This document shows, one piece after another, positions 46,430 to 58,140 of a DNA stretch of 64,000 nucleotides. Position numbers and translations under genes: made by a program. The notes beneath the pieces are model-generated. The model did no database searches, was not told the DNA's origin, and worked only from the letters and a program-made list of their open reading frames with translations. Numbering within the stretch: position 1 is the stretch's first letter; each line of letters starts with the position of its first letter. Source of the stretch: Lenzites betulinus (Eukaryota; Basidiomycota; Agaricomycetes; Polyporales; Polyporaceae); contig JABYQU010000002.1 in assembly GCA_022264855.1 (NCBI GenBank), positions 868,001-932,000 on the forward strand. Direction: 5' to 3'.

Positions 46430-49400
46430 ATGTCCGAAGTCGAAGCTCAGGCGGTCCCGGCTCCCGATCCTCAGCTGCACGAGGATGAAGGCTCCGGCGC
46501 GGTGGAGGCGGCCCACGCGGAGACGGACGGCGAGCACGAGGCATCTGACGTGGTAGATGCAGCTTCGGAGGGGGGCACTGCGGAGAGCGTGACGGAGGAA
46601 AAACCTGCTGAACATGCCGCGGACGTGGCGAAAGACACTGAACCTGCCGATATGCCCAAGGAGAACGCGAAGCCAGCTACATCTCCTCCCGCCTCTCCGG
46701 GAAAGAAGATCACAGCAAAGTCCTCCATTTCCGTGAAGCCGCCCGTTGGCAAGACTGCAGGAGGACCGCCTACACCGTTGGTCAAGAAGGTGCGTGTCAT
46801 CTCCGCGCGAGCCACGATGAACGCGGTCTGCGTTACGCATGCGCCATCTATTAACAACCATGCACAGATCATCAACTCGGGCACGTTTGGAGCTGGTGCC
46901 GTCAAGGCCACGCATACCGCGGCAAAGGCGACCGCTGCACCTGCTGCCAGGACGCCGTCCGCGACCACCGCTCTCAAGAAGACCGCAAGTGCTGGCGCCC
47001 CCGCCACGAAGCCCGCCACCGCACCAGCCACGAAAGCCATGCCCCCAAGACAGAACTCCACCTCTGTTGCGCCTCCGGCGACGAACCCGGTGAGGCGACA
47101 GTCGATTGCTCCTCGGGCGCCGGCTGCGCCTGCTACCACCGGGAGGACACCTCTGGCATCCTCTACCGCGAGCAAGCCCACCGCGCCCCCTCGCACCTCC
47201 ACTGCAACCCCGGACTCTGTCGCGGCTCTCAGGACTGCCTCTACGGCTCGCCCTCGCGCTTCAGTGTCTGAGGGCGTAAAGCGGACGGTCTCCGGGCAAC
47301 GGGCCCCCACCACCTCAACCTCGACGGCCAGGCCGCCGAGTACCGCTTCTACTCGGGCGACGCGGACGCCTGGAGCTCAGTCCATTTCTTCGATCAAGGA
47401 AGTCCGGGATGACAGTAAGGCGGTCACCGAGCTGCAGGGCAAGGTATGTGCTTTGCTGGCACTGAGTAGACAGCCGATTCACATGACTTTCGCAGTTGGA
47501 CGATGCCGCCAGCGTGCTCAGCTCAAAGACGGAAACAATTTCCGGACTCGAGAGCGAGGTGGAGAGCCTGAAGACTTCCCTGCAGGCTGCTCAAGCAGAA
47601 GTGGATGCTAAAGCCTCCGCGGTGGCGGAGCTCGAAGCTGCCAAGTCGAAGGCTGAGGAAGAGCTTGCGGCAATTCGGGCGACGCTGGAAACTCTCCAAT
47701 CAGAGCAGTCCGGAGAGTCCGCCCAGCTCGAGGCCGTTCGTGCGGAGGCAAGTGCATCCATTCAGTTTGACGTCACAGCTCTGTCTGACAGCCAATATTG
47801 CAGCTTGAGGCATCCAGGATTGCTAATGCCGCTCAGGCAGAGCTCGTCGCCTCCCTCCAGTCTCAGCTTGATACGCTCCAGGCTGAAGTGACCGCGGCGA
47901 AGGAGAACCTCGAAGCTCTTCGTGCCTCCGGCGATGCAGCTGCGAACGCCACCGCGGCCGCCGAGGCCGAGCACGCTGCTCTTCTGCAAGCGAAGGCTGA
48001 CCTTGACGCCATCAAGACGGAAACCGAGGCACTGAAGGTTGCACAGGACGAGGCTCTCGGGGCTGCGGAGGCGAAGATCAAGGAGCTGGAAGAGAAGAGC
48101 TCCCGCGTTGACGCCCTCGTTTCCGAGGTTGACGACCTCAAGCGCGAGAACGAGGAGAAGGCCAACAAGGTGTCCGAGCTCGAAGTCGAGATTTTGGAAC
48201 TGAAGGATGACCAAGAGACCTCCGGTGACGCGCACACGAAGGCGCTGGCCCGCCTCCAGTCTCTGGAGGAGGAGCTTGCGAAGTCCACTGCTGCCGTTCA
48301 GCAGGCTCTGGAGGACGCTCAAGCCAAGGAGGCCGACTACACCACGAAGTCTGAGGAGGCCTCGAAGTCCCACCAGGAGCAGCTGGATCAGGCCGCAGCG
48401 GCGTATGCTGACCTCCAGGCCAAGCTCGGCGCCCTTGAGTCTGAACTCGCCCAGGCCGTTGCTGCTAGCGAGCAAGCCAAGGCCGAAGCCGAGGCCACCG
48501 CTGAGTCCCACCAAGGTCAGCTTGCGGAGGCTGAGAAGCTCCGGCAAGAGGTCGAGGCTAAACTCTCCGAGGAAATCGCAAGGATCACGGCCGAGCTCGA
48601 GGTACGCATGGTGTTCATCCCTACCGAGCAATTACTAACGTCACTACAGAGCCAGGAAGCGAAGTACAACGAGAAGGTTGATGCGGTGAAGGCCGAGCAC
48701 GATCAGCTTCTGCAGGAGGCTTTCGAGCGTGCCAAGGTCGGATCACCTCCTGAACTCGCCAAACCAGTACTGACATTCTTGCAGAACGAGGCCGGCGATG
48801 CCCACGGTCAGGACCTCCAGAAGCTCCGCGCTGAGTCTCAGGCTGCTATCGAACAGCTGCGTGTCGCGCACCAGCATACGATCGACGAGCTCAAGTCCGA
48901 GCACGAGGCCGCGCTCGAAGGCCAGGTCAAGGCTCTGGAGAAGCAGCTTGCGAACCAGAGCCTCGAGCTCAAGGCCACCCAGGAGGACCTCGCAAAGGCG
49001 AAGGGCGCTGTCGCCGCAGTCACGCGTGAACTCGAGTTGACCAAGGGGCATCTTGAGGAGGCGCGCCAGCTCGTGGCATCTTTGGACAAGTCCGACAAGG
49101 ACGAGGTCATCGCGCAGCTCAACAGGGACCTGGCCAACCTCCGCGAGGACCACGCGTCGCTCAACGAGATGTTCCACGCGACCAAGGGGTCACTCGGGGA
49201 GATGGCCGACAACCACGTGAAGGAGCTCGAGGAGGCTGCGAAGACCCGCGCGGAGGAGGCCACGAAGCTCCGTGCCGCCCACCAGGAGGAGGTCACCGCT
49301 CTCTCGAAGGAGAAGGCGCAGCTGCTCACGCGGCTTTCTGACCTGGAGGGCGAGCTCGCCACGACGAAGGCTACGCTCGCTGCTGGCCCCGCCACGCCTA

Positions 49401-49991
49401 CGAAGAGCAACGGTTCTGCCCATCAGCGCAGCGCGAGCGTGTCCCGGGACGATCTCCAGAAGCTGCACGAGGCGCATAACGCGAGGATGCACGACATGGA
49501 GGCCGAGCATGCGCGGGCGTTGCGTGCGGTGAGGGAGGAGCTCGAGATCGTACGTGTCAAGGCGGACGATCTCCAGCAGGAGGTTGCGCGCAAGGCCATG
49601 GAAATCCAATACCTCGAGCAAGACCAGGAGGAAAGCCAGGACCAGATCACAAGGTACGTGAAGGTCTTCGGATTCAAGAGCTTTCTCGGAGCGCTGTTCA
49701 CGCTGGCCGTCATCTACGGACTCTTTTGACCTTTTTATCGCGACCACTCATTTTTATTCGTTCTTGCTTTCGCTCTTTATTCTCTTGCTTCCATCATCCC
49801 GTTCATCCATCGTTTTCGACCGCATATATCGCTATATCTGGATAACGCCCCTCGCTCATTTCCCGCCTTATCATATTCGCACTCTCGGACGATGCATTAA
49901 TACTCATGCCACGCTCCTTTCCTCGCCATGTTCCTCTTGCAGATTGAAAGAAGACCTCGACCAAGCACTGAAGGCCAAGGAGGACGCATGA
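46430..49991 (+). CDS. Long coiled-coil protein with basic Ala/Pro/Thr-rich N-terminus
   Basis: No specific family assigned; the architecture suggests a scaffold or cytoskeleton-associated protein. Exons phase: 46430-46789, 46868-47443, 47496-47747, 47804-48601, 48650-48736, 48785-49653 and 49943-49991. Residues 1-100 are acidic. Residues 120-310 are a basic, Ala/Pro/Thr/Ser-rich disordered region (AAKATAAPAARTPSATTALK and similar), reminiscent of microtubule-binding linkers. Residues 315 onward are almost continuous heptad-repeat coiled coil (LESEVESLKTSLQAAQAEVD, LEEKSSRVDALVSEVDDLKR). The intron at 47748-47803 has a perfect GC donor (GAG|GCAAGT). The final intron (49654-49942, 289 nt) is unusual: spliced, the protein ends LKEDLDQALKAKEDA; unspliced, it ends with a hydrophobic tail FLGALFTLAVIYGLF and a stop at 49729. 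Confidence 0.78.
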
Positions 49992-50882
49992 TCGGTCGAT
50001 CCGGTGGCCTCGTGGCGCCGGTGCGGAATCCACACCTACGCGCGCCGGCAATCGTCGCTTCGCCTCAACGAAACGAACCCGATGCAGACCCCCAGGCCTC
50101 ATTCTCCAGGATCCCCGTCGCACGACTTCAACGCACAATACGCACTACGGCCCGTCCCTGGGTAATACTGTTTCATTTCCCCCATACCCCTTCTCTACCT
50201 TCCGCCAACACGGCTCCCATCGGATCGCAAACCTAGTCCCGCTTGCTCCTTACTCGATCCCCTCGGGTACTCTCATTCCCTCGTCCTCCTTATGTTACCC
50301 GCTGCACACCTATACCCGCCTGCCGCTCTCACACCGCCGCCACCCATGCCTGCTACGGACGTCTTGCTAGTCTACACAGTACTGTTGTTGTTGCGTAATC
50401 GAAGCGTGGAGGTTGGCCACAGATCTTAACATGTGCGGTGTGCGACCCGTATACTGAGAACGAGCAGCCAAGCCATGCTCTGCCTCAGCCTCAAGGTCTA
50501 AAGCTTCAGCCACAGGAACTGTATTTCCTCGCCTAGTTGGTGTGAGATCTCCGCGGATCGCCCGGGTTGTCAGGCTACAGACAAACATTGATGTGCACGA
50601 CCGTGTCATGACTGGGGCGGGCTGGTGGTACGTTTGAAGACATGGTCTAGCTAGTGTATATATATTGAAACAAACAAGATACTATGGTACATGTTCTGCT
50701 GTCCATGACTACCTCCGCTCGCTAGTACTATTGCATGTGTACTCTCCATTCTTAAACGTTAACTTCCCCCGGAGAGCGCTGAACAGCCCCCGAGAGATAA
50801 ACCGCGGGGGCACGAAGATGTTTAGCCACCTGGAGATAAATGTAGCATTAATCACTCACAGTATTCCATACGTTTGCGTGAT
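49992..50882. other. Convergent intergenic region
   Basis: About 900 nt between convergent stops; first part T/C-rich, later part AT-rich (GTGTATATATATTGAAAC near 50655). No coding exon recognised. Confidence 0.45.
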
Positions 50883-51508
50883 CTAGGCCTCGTCGTCTAT
50901 TATGGCAACACATGCCGCCTTAATTTCCTCCACAATCTCACGGAGTCGCCGCTCTCCTTCGGGCTGCAGGAGATCACAGTCCCAGCGACTGGCAGGCGCA
51001 ATGTCGTTCATCCTGGTGGGGTGTGCCGGGATTGCCACCGGGCTGATCTCTGCCTCTACATCTCCGGTGTCCAAGGTGTAGAAGCACATGCCTGTCCCCA
51101 ACGCACTGACAGCATGCAATGTACTGAGAGGGTATTGTGCTAGATTGTGGGGCTCAGCGCTCAGCAGGAGCGACAGTGAACTCCGAGATATCACGGACCG
51201 GCTAGATCGTTCATCCGCTCTCTGATCTGCAAGTCCGCCGCTTGCCGCTTGGATGGATACTCCCGGTGGCTCTGCGGCTTCGCTTGGAAGATGAGGATAG
51301 GTTTGTTCGCGAGCTGAAGCTCGAACATAACGATGAAGTCGGACGAGGTGCGGGGGTCACCGGCGTGCGTGTATGGAGGGACAACTACGAAATCGGTGTC
51401 GGCGGGGAACAGCGTATATAACAGCTTGTTGTATGGACCATGGAAGTCGCTGTCGGTGGGATTCTGGGGCATGGCGGCGAACTGACGAAGGATTTTCTCG
51501 GGCCACAT
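50883..51508 (-). CDS. Orphan protein with possible PD-(D/E)XK nuclease-like core
   Basis: Resembles uncharacterised proteins found widely in Agaricomycetes. Two exons: 51508 to about 51196 and about 51163 to the stop at 50883; the best joint uses a donor GTGATA in GGTCC|GTGATA and the acceptor CTGAG|C. The N-terminal half reads WPEKILRQFAAMPQNPTDSD and FHGPYNKLLYTLFPADTDFV. The segment TSSDFIVMFELQLANKPILI then FQAKPQSH has the order Asp...Glu/Gln-x-Lys on successive strands seen in PD-(D/E)XK folds, although the usual E-x-K is Q-A-K here. The C-terminal half (LSTLHAVSALGTGMCFYTLD) is a second conserved block of this orphan family. The nuclease link is inference from pattern only. About 200 residues, no signal peptide. 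Confidence 0.6.
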
Positions 51509-52016
51509 GGTGAAAGGTGGATGAGATGTCGCGGACCACAGTCAAAGTAGACGCCTGCGGCACAATGCCGGAGGCGCTTGTGTGTCCACCGCCGGCTATT
51601 AGCGTACCATAAAAGGATATCTTGGGCGTCCAGTAGGCCTTAGTGGGCCATCATCGACCCATGACTACCGCCGGCATCAGCGCCAGCCATACTCGGCATG
51701 GGATGGTCTAGCTATAGACTTGTGCGGCACGGCTATAGTGCAGCCACAAGCAACCGTTCTCATCCCGGTTGGCCGGTTGGCCAGCTCAGGTGGCACAGCT
51801 CTCCCTTCACCCCGCGATCAATCATTCTTATTCAATAGAGCTCACACGGCCCCGGCGGGATCCCCCGACTTGACTCGATCTTCGCAAGCGAACGCATACA
51901 TGCAGAACATATACAAGGTTCACCAGTACACCAGCGCTGCCAACGTTCCATCCTCTTTCGACGCCCAGTCACCCCTTCCACTCATTTACCCCCCACCGTA
52001 GTTCGACATCTGCACC
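51509..52016. other. Divergent promoter region
   Basis: About 500 nt between the orphan nuclease-like gene (-) and the ABC transporter gene (+). Contains a TAAAAGG TATA-like string near 51611. No coding exon. Confidence 0.45.
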
Positions 52017-55000
52017 ATGGTAGCCGTCACATCCTCCAGCTCTTCTTCCCGCCGTTCAGAGGAGCGTGAGACGGTTCCTGTCGACACGTCACAGCCGGTA
52101 CATGCTGGGGTGGTACTACCAGGTCCTCCCAATGAGGGCTTAGTAGTAAATGAGAAGGATCCCGACCCCGAAAGCAAAAGCCAGTCAGAACCGGCAGTAG
52201 CTGTAAATGCGAGCGAACCAGCCGCCACGGAGCAGCTCAAACCCGTATCTTTCCTAGCACTCTTCAAGTACGCTCAAATTCGCTCATCAAAATAAATGCG
52301 GCTCATTATATATCCTTTTAGGTATGCAACTCGCACGGAGGTTCTCCTCAACTGGATTGGCATATTCGCGGCCATAGGTGCGGGTGCCGCTCAGGTATTG
52401 CTCACTGATAGTGGACGCTCTTCGAACTGGGCTCATTCCCACCCTGTAGCCTTTGATGACCTTCGTGTTCGGGCGACTTACTCAGAACTTCGTGAGCTTT
52501 GCGACGACGGTCTCTGCCAGTGGAGACGCCGCGGATCCACAGGTGCAAGCTGAACTTGCGGCTGAGTTTAAGCATACGGCTGCGCTGAACGCGTCGTATT
52601 TGGTCTACATCGGTAGGAATTCCCGTAATTATAGCCTCGTTCGTGTCATCTTGACCAGTGACTTGGCACCACAGGGATCGGCATGTTCGTTTGCACGTAC
52701 ATCTACATGGTAACGTGGGTATACACTGGCGAAGTCAATGCGAAGCGCATTCGTGAGCGTTATTTCCGTGCCGTCCTTCGTCAAGACGTCGCCTACTTCG
52801 ACAATGTGGGCGCAGGAGAGATCACCACCCGTATTCAAGGCGACACACGTGAGTTCTTCATAGCGGCGCTTATATGCGTTCCATTCTCACAGTGCTCTTA
52901 GATCTGGTACAGCAAGGAATATCGGAGAAGGTGGCGCTCACCGTCAGCTACGTATCTTCGTTTGTCACAGGCTATGTCGTTGCGTACGTCCGCTCGTGGC
53001 GCCTGGCACTCGCGATGACTTCGATACTCCCGTGCACAATCATTGCGGCCACGATCTTTGGCAAGTTCATCGCCAAAACCACGGTCGCGTCGCTTCAGTA
53101 TGGCGCCGAGAGCGGCACGCTTGCTGAAGAGGTCATATCGACGGTTCGCACCGTTCACGCCTTCGGTATCCAACGGACTCTCTTCGAGTTGTACAATCAA
53201 CATGTCAACAAGAGTCGCCGCGTGGAGCTTCAATCGGCGATCTGGCAAGGCGTGTACCTTTCGTTCTGGACCTTCCTCATGTACGCTTCGTACGCGCTGG
53301 CCTTCAACTTCGGTACTACCCTGATCAACCATGGCGAATGTGAGTTTAGTAGTGTATTAGCGGAGACCGCCCATTAACTCCCAAATTTTTACAGCCAATG
53401 CCGGAGACGTAGTCAGCGTCATTCTTGCCATCCTCATCGGCTCGATTGCTCTTGCGCAAATGGCCCCGGAATCACAAGGTTTGGCCGTTTATATACGCTC
53501 GCCCCGGAAAATATTGAACGTCCACGGATAGCGATCGTTCAGGCCTGTGGTGCTGCAGCGAAACTCTACGCCACCATCGAGCGCGTCCCATCCATCGACT
53601 CTGCCTCCCCTGAGGGTCTGACGCCCGATACTTGCACCGGGGAAGTCACATTCGAAAACGTCGACTTCAACTACCCCTCGCGCCCTGATGTTGCCATCCT
53701 GAAGGACCTTTCGATCACCTTCCCTGCTGGCAAAACCTCTGCGCTCGTCGGTGCCTCGGGGTCGGGCAAGTCCACGATCATTGCGCTCACGGAACGGTTC
53801 TACGACCCGCTGAGTGGTGTCGTGAAGCTCGACGGTGTCGACATCAAGACGCTCAACATCAGGTGGCTGCGGTCTCAGATCGGCCTCGTCTCCCAGGAGC
53901 CCGTGCTCTTCTCCACCACGATCAGGAACAACGTCGCCCACGGTCTCATCGGCACGCAATACGAGCACGCTCCGGAGGATGAGAAGCTCCGTCTGGTGAA
54001 GGAAGCTTGCATCATGGCTAACGCTGACGGGTTTGTCTCAAAGCTCCCTGAGGGCTACGACACGGTGGTTGGAGAGCGTGGCTTCCTCCTTTCTGGCGGC
54101 CAGAAGCAGCGGATCGCTATCGCACGCGCCATTGTTTCCGACCCGCGCGTTCTCCTCCTCGATGAAGCGACGTCGGCCTTGGACACGCAGAGCGAAGGCA
54201 TCGTCCAGAATGCGCTCGAGAAGGCAGCCCACGGGCGCACGACCATCACCATCGCCCATCGGCTGTCGACCATTCGCGACGCGGACTGTATCTACGTCAT
54301 GGAGAACGGCGTCGTTGTCGAGTCGGGCACTCACGCGGATCTCTTGCTCAACGGCGAGGGAGCATATTCTCGTCTCGTTGCGGCCCAGAAACTGCGGGAA
54401 GGTGAAGACGGTCACACACCTGGTGTTGTCGACAACGATGCAGACACGTTCCCCGGGACTGAGAAGGATGCTGAAAAGCAGGCCTTCTCAGAGCCACCCA
54501 GTCTCCGGCGCGAGAAGACAGAACAGTCCGTCATTGGCGCGACCGCAGTCAAGGGTGAGGGGAAGGACGCGGATGGCACATATTCGATGACCCGTGTTCT
54601 CATGCGACTGATCGGGATCAACCGCGACCTGTGGTTGCAGTATGTCGGAGGCGCGCTCGGCGCCATCGGCAACGGTGCAGCGTATCCTGCTATGGGCGTG
54701 GTCTTCGCGTTGGGAATCGACGGGTTCGCCGACACCACCAACGGTCAGCGGCGGCACGACGGTGACAGGAACGCGCTGTGGTTCTTCGTCATCGCCCTTG
54801 CTGGTATGCTCGTCAACGGGCTTCAGCACGGCTGCTTCGGAAATGCTGCCGTGGTCCTTTCGACACGACTCCGCTCCCTCGCCTTCCGCTCCATTCTGCG
54901 TCAGGATATCGAGTTCTTCGATAAGGAGGAGAACAATACCGGCCAGCTCACGGCCTCCCTCAGTGGCAATGCGCAGAAGGTTCAGATGTTTGCAGGCCTC

Positions 55001-56681
55001 TCTGTCAGCATCCTCGTGCAGTGCATCGGCACTCTCGTCATCGGCGTCGTCCTCGGTATCATTTTTGCTTGGCAGATCGGTCTCGTCGGTCTTGCGTGCA
55101 CTCCTATCATGCTCTCCGCCGGCTACGTCCGCCTGGTGCGCTGTTAGAATTCTTCCAAATGATGCAGCACTCTGACGTCTATCTCAGCGGGTTGTCGTCG
55201 AGAACGACCTGCGAAACAGGAAGGCGCACGAGGTCTCCTCCCAGTTGGCGTGCGAGGCTGCCGGTGCTGTCCGAACGATTGCCTCTTTGACGCGTGAAGA
55301 GGAGTGCTGCCAGCTTTACAACGAGTCTCTGGAAGAGCCGTTCCGGAGGACGGCGAAGGTGGCTATCTTCTCGAATGCCGTCTACGCCTTGACGCAGGCC
55401 ATCATCTTCTGGGTCATCGCGCTGGTCTTCTGGTATGGCTCGCTGCTTGTCTCCGAGGGTAAACGCACCACGTTCCAGTTCTTTGTGGGTCTGATGGTAC
55501 GTTCCGTCTATCCGCCCAAAGGTGTGCCTTGTTCACTTGCATCTTAGAGCACAACATTCTCTGCCACGCAAGTCGGCAGCGTCTTCTCGGTCATACCCGA
55601 CATCGCGAGCGCGAAGAACGCTGCGGCGGACATTCTCAAGCTGTTGGACGCGAAGCCTACCATCGATGTCGACTCCACGGAAGGCGCAGTCGTCAAGGAC
55701 GTCAGCGGCCGCATCGAGTTCCGAGACGTGCACTTCCGCTACCCCACGCGTCCCGATGTCCCCGTCTTGCGCGGCTTCAGTATCACAGTCGAGCCTGGCA
55801 CCTACGTCGCTCTCGTCGGCGCGAGTGGGTGCGGTAAGAGTACAACCGTCCAGCTCATCGAGAGGTTTTACGAGCCTCGTTCCGGTGGTATCTATGTAAG
55901 CACGCCGTGTCTGGGTAAATTGGTGATGTCTGTGCTGAACCCGACGGTGTTAGCTTGACAACAAGCCTATCACTGAACTCAACGTCGCCGAGTATCGCAA
56001 GAACATTGCGTTGGTGTCCCAGGAGCCGAACCTGTATGCCGGAACCGTCCGCTTCAACGTCCTTTTGGGCGCCACGAAGCCGGAGAGTGAAGTCACCCAG
56101 GAAGAGATTGAGACTGCCTGCCGCAACGCGAACATACTCGAGTTCATCCAGTCATTGCCGGAGTAAGTGTTCATCACATACGTACCCATAACTGTGGCTG
56201 ATTGATTGATTCAGTGGTTTCAATACCGAGGTCGGCGGTAAAGGCTCACAGTTGTCTGGTGGTCAAAAGCGTTAGTTTCTCCATCAATCGCTCTTGCACA
56301 AGATGTGCAAATTCTCATGGTATATACAGAACGCATTGCCATCGCCCGCGCCCTCCTGCGCAACCCGAAAGTGTTGCTCTTGGACGAAGCCACCTCCGCC
56401 CTCGACTCCACTTCCGAGAAGGTCGTGCAGGAAGCCCTCGACGTCGCTGCGAAGGGTCGCACGACCATCGCCATTGCGCACCGTCTCTCCACGATCCAGA
56501 ACGCCGACCGCATGTGCGTATTCGCGCTCTACATCTGCTCCATAGCGTTCCTTGCTAACAGGTGTCTCTCACCAGCTATTTCATTCGTGACGGCGTTGTC
56601 ACTGAATCTGGAACGCACGAAGAGTTGCTCGCGCTCGGAGGTGGCTACCATGAGTATGTCCAGTTGCAGGCTCACGGGTAG
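52017..56681 (+). CDS. Full-length ABC-B transporter (MDR / Ste6 type)
   Basis: ATP-driven plasma-membrane exporter with two transmembrane domains and two nucleotide-binding domains; substrate unknown (drug, lipid or pheromone). After a disordered N-terminus, TMD1 begins [20 protein letters not shown] and [17 protein letters not shown]1 has Walker [10 protein letters not shown] (near 53750), Q-loop VSQEPVLF, signature LSGGQKQR (near 54090), Walker [13 protein letters not shown], and H-loop [11 protein letters not shown]2 starts [23 protein letters not shown]2 has Walker [10 protein letters not shown] (near 55825), [18 protein letters not shown] split by an intron at 56271-56330, and [12 protein letters not shown]. 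All catalytic motifs are intact in both halves. The stop inside the frame at 55145 lies in an intron (55135-55187), not in the coding sequence. It ends [11 protein letters not shown], stop 56679-56681. At least ten introns. Confidence 0.93.
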
Positions 56682-58140
56682 TGACGAGTATGGCCTCTCG
56701 GGCGTGCACACCATCGTTGCACGCCTGACATCTTTCGTATACCTCTCGATGACGGACTTAGGACTATGCGCTCGTCACGTCCTCCACGATCGTCGCTTTT
56801 ACCAGTTTTTTTAACGATATATCATAGTACACGACTCAGTACTCACCTCTCGGATCGCTTAGAGATCGCTCTCCTTTCTTGACACTTTCGCTCCTAGTAC
56901 TCTGCTCTGCTCCCCTCGCTATCACCTCTCCATCCCACCGCTCCTAATACCACACAACTCTTGTCCTATGGGCCTTGTACGCTGCGGTGCATGTCACAAT
57001 CGCCCTAGCCTCAGGTCAAATACCTGAGTACTTACACGCTCACCAACTCAGTCTGAAATACCGAAATCGTGCCGACACTCCGAGATTCCCATGACGGCGC
57101 TGTGCATGTAGTACTGCGACTTGATTAAAGCTCCCAACTGCGCCGAGTGCGAAGTTCCACAGCAGGTTCGTTCAACAGCTGCGTCGGTATACGCGACACG
57201 ATCACATTTCGTTCTTTGATGCCGGCCCGCCGATCTTACGTAAATACGACCAGTTTGTCCGTATTTGGTTGCGTGTCGGCACCGCGACGAAGTGCTGCCG
57301 ATGGGTTTGCGATTTTGTCAGACGAACACCGCTGTGGAAATTCGGCTATAGTTAACCTTCCTGTCCAGCTCTCAGCTTAGAGGAACACACACCGAGGACT
57401 ACCATTACTGCATTTCCGGCGACGTTCGAGTGTACGGTCGGTGGGCACTAGCGAGCCGCAGCGTTGCGCAGTACTGACCACGCCGACTCACAGCAGACCT
57501 GTGCAAACTGCGTCCAGCTTGTCTCGATTGCCGCCCGCTACCCTGGCAGACTATGTGATCTAATGATGATGCCAGTTGAATGTCGTACCAATTCAATGAC
57601 GGTAAAGTCAACAAGGGAACCACATGTCGATCCATTCAACCATGGCAGTTGGTGGGCTTCAAGTTCATGACGCTCTGCATACGTGGATCTCTTGGGCAAG
57701 TTCAAGGATTTGGAACAGTACAGCTGACGACACGGAATCGATAGCGCCTTTCACAAGTGGCACCCGAACGTTGAAAACCAGGTCTATCCGTTTTGCGTGG
57801 ACCTCGAAACTCCTTTCATTGCAGAACGTAAATATCCACGACATCGAACGACATACGCAATATGGAAGAGGCGACAACGTTCGCCTGGGTGCTGCGCCGC
57901 CATCAAAATTAGAGTGCTCACAACGTACAATCCGGTGCTGGCGTCGTAGAGCCGGTCGCAGCGTCTGACATGCAGCGCACTGCGCAGATACTTCGCCCTG
58001 CGGGTACGTCTATTAACATACTTGACGAATGCTGCGTGATCTCCTAGCGTCTTTGACTGTGTGGTGTGTGCGGTGGCGCCGAATCCTGAGGGGTTTAAAG
58101 GTGGATGGTGAGGTCCCGTTCTCATCCAGTACTATTCAGA
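56682..58140. other. Intergenic region, no gene recognised
   Basis: About 1.4 kb. A frame near 57750-57890 (+) reads FHKWHPNVENQVYPFCVDLE..., which looks somewhat protein-like but has no start, stop or splice context I can support. The rest shows only short frames. Confidence 0.45.

Noticed and set aside
46471..47313. 280-codon antisense frame opposite the coiled-coil gene
   Set aside because: It mirrors the Ala/Pro/Thr-rich codons of the sense gene (Gly/Val/Ala-rich product) and has no motif of its own.
55134..55190. Apparent stop codon in the ABC transporter (GYVRLVRC*), suggesting a pseudogene
   Set aside because: A normal intron (GTGCGC...CTCAG) removes it, giving [20 protein letters not shown] as expected for the transporter; both ATP sites are intact.
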